Shown: positions 1 to 7,949, counted from the first letter of the stretch. The stretch is 11,537 nucleotides of DNA from Puniceicoccales bacterium (GCA_031289285.1 JAITPT010000323.1:1-11537); one strand, 5' to 3'. Made by a program: numbers and translations. Notes: generated from the letters alone by a model not told the origin.

Positions 1-145
1 AGGGGAAGTATTGCGAGAAGATGTTGTGGCAGCTGCGCTTGGTGGATTTGTGAAGGCGCACCTGTTGGTGCGTCGAACAAAGCCAACATGTGCAGATGAC
101 ATAACAGCTTCCGCAAGACAACCCGACTCAACTGCCGTTTTTAGG
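1..145 (+). mobile_element. Diverged copy of the 162-bp palindromic (MITE-like) repeat, left end outside window
   Basis: The right end reads AACTGCCGTTTTTAGG, matching the terminal inverted repeat of the copies at 8409-8570 and 11211-11372. The centre is the hairpin CGCACC-TGTT-GGTGCG at 57-72. The distance from the hairpin start to the end of the element (88 bases) is the same as in the copy at 11211-11372, although the arm sequence between has drifted strongly. By that spacing the left terminus would lie about 16 bases before the window. The arms no longer pair as well as in the other copies, so this looks like an old copy. It ends 48 bp beyond the stop codon of the minus-strand kinase gene, so it sits just downstream of that operon. 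Confidence 0.6.
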
Positions 146-193
146 TTACAGGCGGAAATGCCGCTGCGCCGCTGGCGGTCACGGAATCCGGGT

Positions 194-1147
194 TCAAAAA
201 CGGGCGGTGGTTTGGCGGAGGTGGGGCAAGAGGGGATTTTGCTCGGTGACGGCGCGGAGGTTTGCCAAGGCAGACGGGATGTGGGCGAGAAACTCGCGAC
301 GGCCTTTTTGCAAGCCCAAAAAACCGTAAGCACCGAGGGCCTGCATGAGACGCTGGGCAGAGGCGTCGAGAAAGGCTTGGAGAAACTCCGCCGGAGTCAG
401 AGTCGCGCCGCCACCGCAAGCGCGGTAAAAGTCAAGCAGGGCGTCGCGTTCGCTTTCGGAGAAACTTGTGTAGGGGTCGAAGAGGAAAGAGCCGAGGTCG
501 TAAAAACCCGTGCCGATGCGCATCCCTTGAAAATCTATGAAACGCGCTGCGCCGTCGTGCCAGAGGATGTTTTGCGATTGGCAGTCGCGGTGGACGAGTT
601 GGGCGGGCAAACGCAGCAGACGTCCGGCGAGCGCGTCCAATTCGGCGCGGAGCGCGGGTGGCGGGGTTAGGCACGGTTGGTTGAAAACTGCCACGGCGGT
701 GCGTTCCCAGAAGTAGTCTTGTTCCCAGCGGTAAAGTGCGGCGTCGAAGGCGGGCATCAGTTTGGGGCGTGTCGGCCCTGCGGCTTGCCATTGCGCGAGA
801 GCGCTGTTGTGGAGGTGTGCCAGCGCGGCGAGGGCGGAACGTTGCGCGGCCATGCGCTCCGGCGCGGGCGCGGTGCGCAGTGCGAGGAGGTCGGTTGCGC
901 CGAGGTCTTCGAGCAGCAGCGTGCGGGCGTTGTCGTCGCGGGCGAGCACACGCGGGACAGGGAAACCGATTTTTGCGAGGAAGTCCGCGATGTCGGCGTA
1001 GAGGGCGTTTTCTTCGCGGGAGTCATCGTAGCGGCAAAGCACGGCGTGTTGGCCGTCGTGGAGCGCGACGCGGAAAAATTGGCGTCCCGACCCGCCTTTG
1101 AGAATTGGGTCGGCATCGGCAAACTCTTTCGGAAATGAGGTCGGCAT
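194..1147 (-). CDS. AmgK-like aminoglycoside phosphotransferase (APH)-family kinase
   Basis: A 317-residue cytosolic kinase of the APH/choline-kinase fold. The nucleotide-binding loop is seen as GGSGRQFFRV (18-27), followed by a region resembling AmgK (LLLEDLG at 77-83). The catalytic loop is HRDCQSQN (186-193; catalytic Asp188, metal-binding Asn193), and the DFG-like motif is IDFQ (204-207; Asp205). AmgK phosphorylates the anomeric carbon of N-acetylmuramate/N-acetylglucosamine in cell-wall recycling; the resemblance is good, but a partner murU is not in view, so the substrate is inferred and a generic sugar or small-molecule kinase remains possible. The reading frame stays open upstream to 1300, but the first 51 codons would be proline/arginine-rich and overlap the preceding gene, so the ATG at 1145-1147 is chosen. 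It lies 40 bp downstream of the DUF4340 gene on the same strand and is probably cotranscribed. No Shine-Dalgarno sequence is visible. Confidence 0.8.
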   Translation of the reverse strand: MPTSFPKEFADADPILKGGSGRQFFRVALHDGQHAVLCRYDDSREENALYADIADFLAKIGFPVPRVLARDDNARTLLLEDLGATDLLALRTAPAPERMAAQRSALAALAHLHNSALAQWQAAGPTRPKLMPAFDAALYRWEQDYFWERTAVAVFNQPCLTPPPALRAELDALAGRLLRLPAQLVHRDCQSQNILWHDGAARFIDFQGMRIGTGFYDLGSFLFDPYTSFSESERDALLDFYRACGGGATLTPAEFLQAFLDASAQRLMQALGAYGFLGLQKGRREFLAHIPSALANLRAVTEQNPLLPHLRQTTARF

Positions 1148-1187
1148 CTGGCGCGGGAGGGGCGGGTAGAGCGGCGCGGCGCAGCGG

Positions 1188-3464
1188 TTATTTTTTGGCG
1201 TCGGCGGGTGTGGCGGGCGGCGATTTCGGCGGCTCGGTGGGAGCGGGGATTGGCGGCGGTGGGGCGATTGGGGGGATTTCGAGGGCGCGTTCCTTTTCAA
1301 ACGTGAGCGGGAAAAGCGCGTCTATCAGGGGCTGGGTGATTTTGAAAACGCAGTCTTGCGCGGGTGCGCCGGCAATCTGCGTGATGCCGTCGAGGCGTTT
1401 GGAGAAGTAGAGTGCGACGGTCTCGTCGTTGGCGGCACCGGCGGGGCGCAGCGTGATGTCGAGGCGGTAGAGCCAGGGGAAGGGTTCTTGGAAACCGGCG
1501 TGTTTGTATTTGAAGTCGGCGGAGAAAGGCGCGTCGTCAAAGGCGGCGGCGCGAAGTTCGCCGAGGCATTCGACGAGGGCGCGGATGTCATTTTGCGCAG
1601 ACGGCGGCAAGCCCGCGAGCAACGGTGTCAGCGGTGTCAGCGGCGAGGGAGTTGTCGGCGCGGCGGTTGTCGGCGCAGCGGTTGTCGGTGCAGCAGTTGT
1701 CGGCGCGGCGGTCGGCGCGGGCGCGTCGGGCGTTTTGTTTTTGGCAGACGTCGGCAAGTCGAGCACGACCGTGTTGGTCTTGAGGTTGGTGATACGTAGC
1801 GCGGTGATGTTTTGCGCGGGGAGACGTGCCACTAATCGGTTGCGATATTTGGCGGGCGAGGCGGAGATGGCGTCGGGCAGGTTGCGGCGGATGGAATACA
1901 CGGAGGGCGCGTCTTCGAGTTTCGCGTGGGGCGGCGTGTCGGCGGCGACGGGCGCGGCGATGAGCAGGGCGCGGCGGGGGGCGTTTTTGAAATAAAGCTC
2001 CACGCGGCGTGCGGGTTTCTCAAAGCCCCAGTTGCGCAGCTCGTTCACCGAGGGCGTGTCGGTGACGAAGGCGGAGTAGAGGCGGCGGCGGTCGGGGGTC
2101 GCGCCGGTGCCGGAGAAGTCCGTCTGGGCGCGGATGTAGCGCAACGTCTCGACGAGGCTACGCATGGCGGCGGGGTCGGCGGTGAGTGGCACTTTGACGT
2201 CGGTGCCAGGGAGGGCGAGGATGCTCCATTCGCCGATTTCGGCGGCGGAGAGGCCGATGGCGTTGCGCGTCGCGGGCGAGGCACTGGCGTCTTCGTCGGG
2301 AGCGTTGGCGTTGGCGGGGGTCTCGGTTTTGGCGGATTCGTCGCGGCGGTGGAGAACGAGTTTTCGCCCGCCTTCGTAGATGCCGATTTCTGTGAGCGCG
2401 GCGGGGAAGAAATGCAGGAACTCTTCTTCGCGGAAGTTTCGCGCCTCGCGCCATTCCTTGACGGCGGATTCGGCGACGGTGAACACGGCGTTGTTCCTTT
2501 CGAGGCGTGCGAAGTAGGCAGGGGTGCCTTCGGGGTTGGGGTCGCGTTTGCCGACGCGCAAGACTTGCGTGTTGTTCCCCGCCTCTATCGCGAGCACCAG
2601 CGAGGGCGTCTCGAGGCCGTGGCGCGAGAAAAACTCACGCCGCTCGCCTTTGGGCGCGGGGATGAATTTGATGAGCGGAAGTTTGACCAGACGCGCGAGG
2701 GCACCCTGCAACTGGTTCTTATTGGCGTTAGCGGTGAAGGGCGTCTCGAAGCGCCAGATGTGCTCGATGTCCGCGCTCTCTGGGAGCGGACGTTCGGCGC
2801 GGCGGATGCGGAATTGCACCGAGTTATCCGCGCCGCTCTCTGGCGGGATGTCGGAGGCGGTGTCGGCAGAAACATGCACGGTGATGTTGCGCACCTCGAA
2901 GGACTCGATGGTGAACACCGAGCGCGAGCGGAGCGTTTTGTCGGGGTTGGTGACGAGGATGTCGCGCAGGCGGCGCGGCGCAGGGATGACGCGGGCGTTG
3001 TCGGGGTTGCCGTCGGCTGCGGGCGCGAGCAGGTAGATTTTTTCCCCGCTCTCGCGGCCAAAATGGATGACCGTCGGTGCTGGTGCTCCTGCGGTGGTGA
3101 CGGACACGGTGACCTCCGGCGCATCGAGGCCGTAAAACGAAATTGGGCTACCGTTGGCCTTCGCCTCCGCCAGCGTGAAGCTGCCGTCCATGTTGAAATA
3201 CCGAAGCTCGTTGCGAAGAAGCTCGATGGCGGCGGGGTCGGCCTCCCACTCGTAAGGTGCCGTGAGCCGCCAGTTGCCGAGGCGGTCAGCCTCGACGGTG
3301 TAGGGCTGGGCGACACCGCGCCCGCCGACGACGATGCGGCGGATGTCTGCGCCGAAAAGCGGGCCGGGCACAGCGGGGTCGCGGGGCGTGTTGAGATTTT
3401 GCCAAAGGAAGCCGAAGACGACGATATTGGCGAGGACGAGGAGAATGGTGATGCGGAATCTCAT
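1188..3464 (-). CDS. Membrane-anchored DUF4340 domain protein
   Basis: A 758-residue protein with one N-terminal membrane segment (about residues 4-21, LLVLANIVVFGFLW) and the rest presumably periplasmic. The DUF4340 pattern is clear near the start: NWRLTAPYEWEADPAAIELL (64-83), YGLDAPEVTV (111-120) and FGRESGEKIYLL (135-146), then a second block with LRSRSVFTIESFEV. DUF4340 proteins are often encoded beside GldG/GldF-type ABC transporter genes and may act with them, but none of those genes lies in this window, so the role is unknown. It is longer than usual for the family, with a low-complexity Pro/Ala/Thr linker (about 575-610) and a proline-rich tail (PPIAPPPPIPAP...). The frame is open 57 codons further upstream, but the ATG at 3462-3464 puts the membrane segment at the N terminus and is preferred. 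It is the first gene of a minus-strand pair with the kinase. Confidence 0.8.
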   Translation of the reverse strand: MRFRITILLVLANIVVFGFLWQNLNTPRDPAVPGPLFGADIRRIVVGGRGVAQPYTVEADRLGNWRLTAPYEWEADPAAIELLRNELRYFNMDGSFTLAEAKANGSPISFYGLDAPEVTVSVTTAGAPAPTVIHFGRESGEKIYLLAPAADGNPDNARVIPAPRRLRDILVTNPDKTLRSRSVFTIESFEVRNITVHVSADTASDIPPESGADNSVQFRIRRAERPLPESADIEHIWRFETPFTANANKNQLQGALARLVKLPLIKFIPAPKGERREFFSRHGLETPSLVLAIEAGNNTQVLRVGKRDPNPEGTPAYFARLERNNAVFTVAESAVKEWREARNFREEEFLHFFPAALTEIGIYEGGRKLVLHRRDESAKTETPANANAPDEDASASPATRNAIGLSAAEIGEWSILALPGTDVKVPLTADPAAMRSLVETLRYIRAQTDFSGTGATPDRRRLYSAFVTDTPSVNELRNWGFEKPARRVELYFKNAPRRALLIAAPVAADTPPHAKLEDAPSVYSIRRNLPDAISASPAKYRNRLVARLPAQNITALRITNLKTNTVVLDLPTSAKNKTPDAPAPTAAPTTAAPTTAAPTTAAPTTPSPLTPLTPLLAGLPPSAQNDIRALVECLGELRAAAFDDAPFSADFKYKHAGFQEPFPWLYRLDITLRPAGAANDETVALYFSKRLDGITQIAGAPAQDCVFKITQPLIDALFPLTFEKERALEIPPIAPPPPIPAPTEPPKSPPATPADAKK
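1651..1710 (-). repeat. Four 15-bp tandem units inside the DUF4340 gene
   Basis: Units of the form GTTGTCGGCGCGGCG (plus strand) start at 1651, 1666, 1681 and 1696 and differ only at a few third-position bases. On the coding strand they give repeated Ala-Pro-Thr-Thr-Ala, a flexible linker. A second short repeat (GGTGTCAGC twice, about 1625-1642) lies next to it and encodes Thr-Pro-Leu twice. Unit number could vary in frame between strains. Confidence 0.85.
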
Positions 3465-3693
3465 GCGTGGAAACAGCGGTGGCGGTGTGGGAAAATTGAG
3501 TTTGCGGCGCGGTGCGCACGGGCAACGCCGCCGCAAAACAAAGCCGCAGAGCGCGGAGGGAGTCCCGAAAAACGCTTGGGACAAGATTAAAAGTTTCACG
3601 GCGGCAGCAAAAGGCGAGAAGGGCGGAGATACCACGAACGGGGAAATCCCTTGTGCCCTCGGCGGTTAATTTTATCTTTCGCCGTTTTTCCCA
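3465..3693. promoter_or_regulatory. Divergent intergenic region between the DUF4340 gene and gatC
   Basis: This 229-bp gap must carry the promoters of both outward-facing transcription units. No convincing -35/-10 pair was found. The stretch from about 3570 to 3680 has the look of a worn intergenic repeat (phrases like CCTTGTGCCCTCGGCGGTTAA). A small inverted repeat CGGCG (3660-3664) / CGCCG (3680-3684) followed by five T residues sits ten bases before the gatC start; its 15-base loop makes it a weak hairpin. Confidence 0.4.
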
Positions 3694-4014
3694 ATGAGCC
3701 AACCTGCCGCTAAGGGCGCACAACCCGCCACACTCGACATCGAGCACATCGCCAAACTCGCCCGCCTCGCCCTCGGCGAAGACGAGAAACAGCACCTCGC
3801 CAGCCAACTCGCCGGAGTCGTAAGCCACTTCGACGAACTCAACGCCATCAATGTTGACGGCGTCGAACCCAGCGCCCACGCCTTCCCCATCTTCAACGTC
3901 CTGCGCGAAGACACCCCCGGCCCGCTCCTCGACCCCGAAGCCCTCGCCCGCATCGCTCCCGCCTTCCGCGACGGGCAGGTCGCCGTGCCCCGCGTCGTGG
4001 ACGACGAAGGCTAA
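3694..4014 (+). CDS. gatC: Asp-tRNA(Asn)/Glu-tRNA(Gln) amidotransferase subunit GatC
   Basis: A 106-residue small subunit of the GatCAB amidotransferase, which converts misacylated Asp-tRNA(Asn) and Glu-tRNA(Gln) to the correct Asn- and Gln-tRNAs in the cytosol. GatC wraps around and stabilises GatA. The family pattern is plain: DIEHIAKLARLAL (15-27), a helix with QLAGVVSHFDELNAINVDGVEP (38-59) and the conserved FNVLREDTPGPLLDPE (67-82). Length is normal for the family. The ATG at 3694 starts just before the conserved helix; no Shine-Dalgarno motif precedes it. gatA follows 119 bp downstream on the same strand. gatB, the tRNA-binding and kinase subunit, is not in the window and must be elsewhere. 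Confidence 0.95.
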   Translation: MSQPAAKGAQPATLDIEHIAKLARLALGEDEKQHLASQLAGVVSHFDELNAINVDGVEPSAHAFPIFNVLREDTPGPLLDPEALARIAPAFRDGQVAVPRVVDDEG

Positions 4015-4056
4015 CCCACCACCCACCCGCAACAACAACCCACCACCGCCACACCG

Positions 4057-4104
4057 CCGTCCATTCCGTCCATTCCGTCCACTCCGTCCACCACGTCCAC
4101 GTCC
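4057..4104 (+). repeat. 9-bp GTCC tandem repeat between gatC and gatA
   Basis: CCGTCCATT at 4057 and 4066, CCGTCCACT at 4075 and CCGTCCACC at 4084 form a 9-bp tandem array that decays into GTCCAC copies up to about 4104. The whole gatC-gatA gap is almost free of G on the coding strand. A related 9-bp array (TCCTGTCCA type) follows the metzincin gene at 10486-10512. Confidence 0.85.
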
Positions 4105-4133
4105 ACACCACCCACCGCCGCTCGCCGCCACCT

Positions 4134-5585
4134 ATGCCAGACCTCCTTTCCGAAAAAACAGCCACCGAACTCGCCGCGCTTCTCGCCGCAAAAAAAGTCT
4201 CTGCCCGCGAAATCGCTGCCGACTGCCTCGCTGCCGTCAAAACCCGCGATGCCCAAATCGCGGCCTTCCTCGGCTACGACGCTGCCGACCTCCTCGCCCA
4301 AGCCGACGCCTCCGACGCCCGCCGTGCCGCCAACGCCAGCCTCGGCCCCCTCGACGGCATCCCCGTCGCCATCAAAGACAACATCGCCGTCGCGGGGCAG
4401 CCCCTCACCTGCGCCAGTAAAATCCTCGCCAACTACGTCTCCCCCTACGACGCCACCGTCGTCACCAAGCTCCGCCAAGCGGGCGCACTCGTCTGGGGTC
4501 GGCTCAACATGGACGAGTTTGCGATGGGCTCCTCGACGGAAAACTCCGCCTTCCAAAAGACACGCAACCCCCGCGATTTGTCCCGCGTCCCCGGCGGCAG
4601 CAGCGGCGGCTCGGCGGCGGCGGTCGCGGCGGGCATGACTCCACTCGCCCTCGGCAGCGACACCGGCGGCTCCATCCGCCAGCCTGCGGCCTTCTGCGGC
4701 GTCGTCGGTTTGAAACCCACCTACGGGCGCGTCAGCCGCTACGGCCTCGCCGCCTTCGCATCCTCGCTCGACCAAATCGGCCCGCTTGCCCGCACCGCCG
4801 CCGACGCCGCACTCCTCCTCGCTGCCATCGCTGGCGGCGACGCTCACGACAGCACCGCGCTCGCCAACCCCGTTCCCGACTACGCCGCCCAGACGCGCCA
4901 GAGCAGCGGCCCTTGGCGCATCGCCGTCCCCGAAGAGTTTTTCGCAAACGGCTTCGACGCCGGAGTTCGCGCCGCCGTGGAGCGTGCCGCTGCGTTTTAC
5001 CGCGAAGCTGGCCACACCCTCGTCCCCGTCTCGCTCCCGCGCACTACTGCCGCCGTCGCCGCCTACTACATCATCGCCACAGCGGAAGCCTCCTCGAACC
5101 TCTCGCGCTACGACGGCATCCGCTACGGCCACCGCAGCGCTGCCGCCACCGACGCGCTGGACATCTACTCGTTGAGCCGCGCCGAGGGCTTTGGCGACGA
5201 GGTCAAACGCCGCATCATCCTCGGCACCTACGTGCTCAGCTCTGGCTACTACGACGCCTACTACGTGCGTGCCCAAAAAGTCCGCACACTCATCCGCGAC
5301 GACTACATGCGCGTCTTCGAGGATGCCGATTTCGTCTTGTCGCCCGTGTCGCCGACGCCGCCGCCGAAGTTGGGCGCGGCCTCCACTCCGCTGGAAACCT
5401 ACCTCGCCGATATTTGCACCATCCCTGTCAACCTCGCTGGCCTGCCCGCCGTGAGCGTCCCCTGCGGCGAAGCAGACGGCTTGCCCGCCGCGTTTCAACT
5501 GACCGGCAAACCGCTCGCCGAAGGTGCGCTCCTCGCAGCAGCGCACCTCTTCGAGACCGCCCCGCAAAACCGCCCCGCCGCCTAA
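4134..5585 (+). CDS. gatA: Asp-tRNA(Asn)/Glu-tRNA(Gln) amidotransferase subunit GatA
   Basis: A 483-residue amidase-signature enzyme, the glutaminase subunit of GatCAB: it releases ammonia from glutamine and passes it to GatB for transamidation of misacylated tRNA. The Ser-cisSer-Lys catalytic triad can be placed: Lys81 in AIKDNI, Ser156 in PGGSSGGS and Ser180 in GSDTGGSIRQPA, with the same 24-residue spacing between serines as in characterised GatA. GVVGLKPTYGRVSRYGL and FASSLDQIGP follow as expected, and the length is full. The protein begins MPDLLSEKTATELAALLA, the usual GatA N terminus, and no better start is present. It is downstream of gatC and probably in one transcript; the next gene, birA, begins 73 bp after its stop. 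Confidence 0.97.
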   Translation: MPDLLSEKTATELAALLAAKKVSAREIAADCLAAVKTRDAQIAAFLGYDAADLLAQADASDARRAANASLGPLDGIPVAIKDNIAVAGQPLTCASKILANYVSPYDATVVTKLRQAGALVWGRLNMDEFAMGSSTENSAFQKTRNPRDLSRVPGGSSGGSAAAVAAGMTPLALGSDTGGSIRQPAAFCGVVGLKPTYGRVSRYGLAAFASSLDQIGPLARTAADAALLLAAIAGGDAHDSTALANPVPDYAAQTRQSSGPWRIAVPEEFFANGFDAGVRAAVERAAAFYREAGHTLVPVSLPRTTAAVAAYYIIATAEASSNLSRYDGIRYGHRSAAATDALDIYSLSRAEGFGDEVKRRIILGTYVLSSGYYDAYYVRAQKVRTLIRDDYMRVFEDADFVLSPVSPTPPPKLGAASTPLETYLADICTIPVNLAGLPAVSVPCGEADGLPAAFQLTGKPLAEGALLAAAHLFETAPQNRPAA

Positions 5586-5658
5586 ACCGCCGCCGCCACT
5601 TCCCTCTCTCCGCGCCTTCCCTCCCCTCTCGCGCCCTCCCTTTCCACTCCACTCGCCA
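5586..5658 (+). other. Pyrimidine-rich leader between gatA and birA
   Basis: The 73-bp gap is strongly C/T-rich on the coding strand (CCCTCTCTCCGCGCCTTCC and similar), has almost no G run, and lacks a Shine-Dalgarno motif or a terminator-like hairpin. It resembles the C-rich, G-poor leader before gatA. This supports read-through from gatA into birA and an initiation mode that does not need SD pairing. Confidence 0.4.
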
Positions 5659-6666
5659 ATGCCCGTTGCACTCATACTCGACACTTTTCTCGACGCCGGA
5701 GACAAGCCCGTGAGCGGCGGCGAACTCGCCCGCCGACTCGGCCTCTCCCGCGTGAGCGCGTGGAACCGCCTCGAGCAACTCCGCCGCGAAGGCTTCGTGT
5801 TTGAGGCTGCCCCACGCGTCGGTTACCGCCTTGTCAAACGCCCCGAAACCGTCCACCCCGCCCTGCTCGCCGCCTATCTGCGCCGCCTCTCGCCGCAGAC
5901 CGCCGCCGCCGTCGCGCTCCGCTGCCTACCCGCCACCGACAGCACCAACGACGAGGCCGGACGCCTCCTCTCCTCTGGCGAACCCGCCCCCTTCGCCGTC
6001 GTCGCCTCCGCGCAAACTGCCGGACGCGGACGCATGGGCCGCGTCTGGCAAAGCGACGACCCGGGCTGCCTCTACCTCTCATTTGGTTTCCGCCCGGGCC
6101 TCGCCCCAGAGCGTGCGCAGAGCATCACCCTCGCCGTCGGTCTGCGCCTCTGCGAACGCCTCGCCGAAACCTCCGCGTTGCCGCTGCTTGTCAAATGGCC
6201 CAACGACATCCTTTGCGACGGGCGCAAAATCGCCGGCATCCTTTCCGAAGCCCGCATAGACGCCGACCGTGTGCGCGACATCGTTGTCGGCGTTGGCCTG
6301 AACGTTAACCGCCGCGTCTTTCCGCCTGAGCTGCGCGACACCGCAGGCTCGCTTGCCGCCTTCGGGCGCGAGGCCGACATCAACGAAACCGCCGCTCTCT
6401 GCATCGCCGCCATTCACGAGGCTTGCGAGCGTTTCGCCGCCGACGGCCTCGGCGGAGACTTCGCGCAGCGTTGGCGCAGCTTCGACTACCTTGCCGGAAA
6501 AACCATCGCCGCCCGAAGTGGCACCGAGGAAATCTCCGGCGAAGCCCTCGGCCTCGCCCCCGACGGTGCCCTCCTCGTGCGCACTTCTTCTGGCCTCGTC
6601 CGCGCTCTCAACTCCGGCGAAGTGACGCTCCGCCCACGCAAAAACACCGGTGCCGCCCACGCTTGA
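5659..6666 (+). CDS. birA: Biotin--[acetyl-CoA-carboxylase] ligase BirA (two-domain)
   Basis: A 335-residue enzyme that activates biotin to biotinyl-5'-AMP and attaches it to a lysine of biotin-dependent carboxylases. An N-terminal winged helix-turn-helix (about 5-58, GELARRLGLSRVSAWNRLEQL) suggests it is the bifunctional type that also acts as a transcriptional repressor of biotin genes. The catalytic domain has the biotinoyl-AMP loop GRGRMGRVW (122-130), KWPNDI (179-184; Lys179 is the expected catalytic lysine), KIAGIL (190-195) and GVGLNVN (211-217). A C-terminal SH3-like domain covers about 285-326. The frame is open upstream into gatA, but the ATG at 5659 begins directly before the HTH domain. 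It follows gatA by 73 bp and ends one base before the stop codon of the convergent sua5 gene. Confidence 0.93.
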   Translation: MPVALILDTFLDAGDKPVSGGELARRLGLSRVSAWNRLEQLRREGFVFEAAPRVGYRLVKRPETVHPALLAAYLRRLSPQTAAAVALRCLPATDSTNDEAGRLLSSGEPAPFAVVASAQTAGRGRMGRVWQSDDPGCLYLSFGFRPGLAPERAQSITLAVGLRLCERLAETSALPLLVKWPNDILCDGRKIAGILSEARIDADRVRDIVVGVGLNVNRRVFPPELRDTAGSLAAFGREADINETAALCIAAIHEACERFAADGLGGDFAQRWRSFDYLAGKTIAARSGTEEISGEALGLAPDGALLVRTSSGLVRALNSGEVTLRPRKNTGAAHA

Positions 6667-7683
6667 TTAACGGGCGGAGGCGCGGCGGAGGCGGTCGTTG
6701 ATGGCGGTGCCGAGGCCAAGGCCGTCGGTCAATTCGGCATGGATGAGCGAGAAGTTTCCGGCATCGAGACGGCGTAGCAGCGCGAAAATATGACGGGCGA
6801 TTTCGGCAGTGTCGCCAGTTTCGCTCAGCCAGAAATCGGCAGCCTGCGGAGTAGGCACAGGCGGGCGGCGCAGCCAGAGGACAGCTTCGCCAGAAACGCC
6901 GCGTAGTGCGGGCAGTTCGCCAGTGTCGCGCAGGACAATCGGCGTGCGCGGGCTGTAGTGGCGGGCAAGCATACCGGGCGCAAGCGCGGGAGCAGCAGCA
7001 GGCGGCGGGGGCGACGCGGCAGTTTCCACGGAGGTTTGCAAGACATCCTCCAGCTCCTCGCGGGAAACCGGACCGGGGCGCAAAAGACGCGGGCGAGCAG
7101 GGTCGGTTAGGAGAAGGATTGTGGACTCCAAGCCGTGACGACATTCGCCGCCGTCGAGCACCCAAGGGGCTTTTTCGCGCAGCGAGTCGCGCACATGAGC
7201 GGCGCGGGTGGGGCTGATGTAGCCAAAGGGGTTGGCACTGGGCGCCGCCAAAAACAGACCGGAAAGACGTAGCACTTTTTGCGTCAGCGGGTGCGCAGGG
7301 CAACGCACGGCGACGGTCTCCAAGCCAGCCGTCACCAGTGCGGGGACATTCGATTTTTTTTGCAGCACGACGGTCAGCGGCCCCGGCCAAAAACGCGCCG
7401 CGAGTTTTTCCAATGCGGGCGGCAGTGTGGCGATGCGGGCGGCGTCGGCGAGGGCGGCGATGTGGACGATGAGCGGGTCGAGAAGCGGGCGGCCTTTCGC
7501 CTCGAAGATGCGGCGGACGGCACTCTCGTTGAGCGCGTCTGCCGCGAGACCATAGACGGTCTCGGTGGGTAGCGCGACAATCTCGCCGCCGCGCAACAAC
7601 GCGACGGTGCGCGCCAAATCGGCAGGCGTGTCGCGCAAGAACGGCGGCGGGGGCGACGGCGGGGACGGCGATGTGGCGGGCAT
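6667..7683 (-). CDS. L-threonylcarbamoyladenylate synthase (Sua5/TsaC, long form)
   Basis: A 338-residue Sua5-type enzyme that makes threonylcarbamoyl-AMP from threonine, bicarbonate and ATP, the first step of the t6A37 modification of ANN-decoding tRNAs. The YrdC domain shows PTETVYGLAADAL (39-51), KGRP (63-66), WPGPLT (99-104), VRCPAHP (126-132) and APSANPFGYISPT (147-159), then GLESTI (184-189). A C-terminal Sua5 domain follows, introduced by PGMLARHYSP, the usual linker signature, so this is the two-domain form rather than short TsaC. The N terminus has a proline-rich run (residues 6-14) unusual for the family. It lies 68 bp downstream of rpsR on the same strand, consistent with one translation-related transcript. 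Its stop codon directly abuts that of birA. Confidence 0.92.
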   Translation of the reverse strand: MPATSPSPPSPPPPFLRDTPADLARTVALLRGGEIVALPTETVYGLAADALNESAVRRIFEAKGRPLLDPLIVHIAALADAARIATLPPALEKLAARFWPGPLTVVLQKKSNVPALVTAGLETVAVRCPAHPLTQKVLRLSGLFLAAPSANPFGYISPTRAAHVRDSLREKAPWVLDGGECRHGLESTILLLTDPARPRLLRPGPVSREELEDVLQTSVETAASPPPPAAAPALAPGMLARHYSPRTPIVLRDTGELPALRGVSGEAVLWLRRPPVPTPQAADFWLSETGDTAEIARHIFALLRRLDAGNFSLIHAELTDGLGLGTAINDRLRRASAR

Positions 7684-7751
7684 ATTTTTTTCGCGGGGCA
7701 GGGCGGTGTTTGCGCTGTCTTTTTGTTACCCGCGCCTCCGCCACGCACGGT

Positions 7752-7949
7752 TCACTTCATCAGGAGCATACTGCGAGCGCGCTTTATCGTTTTGGTGATA
7801 TGGCGCTGCTGGCGGGCGGTTAGCCCCGTGTATTTACGCGGCTGGATGCGACCAGTCTCGGTGGTGTAACGCGACAAGGCTTCGGTGTCGGTGAAGTCGT
7901 GGTCGAGCGGTGTTTTTGAGCGGTTGAGCGGTTGTGCTTCGGTTGACAT
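7752..7949 (-). CDS. rpsR: Small ribosomal subunit protein bS18
   Basis: A 65-residue protein with the core of bS18: an acidic HDFTDTEALSRYTTETGRI stretch, then the rRNA-binding block RKYTGLTARQQRHITKTIKRARSMLLM. bS18 binds 16S rRNA on the platform of the 30S subunit together with bS6. The protein is slightly shorter than the usual 70-80 residues, at the divergent N terminus. The frame can be extended to a TTG at 8007-8009, which would add 20 residues (MKKLLAKRV... if used), but the ATG at 7947-7949 gives the normal family start. It is not beside rpsF or rplI, its usual partners. sua5 lies 68 bp downstream. The upstream region contains the array of palindromes described separately. Confidence 0.92.
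   Translation of the reverse strand: MSTEAQPLNRSKTPLDHDFTDTEALSRYTTETGRIQPRKYTGLTARQQRHITKTIKRARSMLLMK

Noticed and set aside
1926..3590. 554-codon plus-strand open frame opposite the DUF4340 gene
   Set aside because: It is a glycine/arginine-rich antisense shadow caused by high GC at third codon positions; the minus strand carries a recognisable protein.
3660..3689. Rho-independent terminator before gatC
   Set aside because: The stem is only five base pairs with a 15-base loop, and it sits immediately before a start codon, where a terminator would make little sense without attenuation evidence.
4011..5705. 564-codon minus-strand open frame opposite gatA
   Set aside because: It is an antisense shadow of a certain GatA gene and has no recognisable domain.
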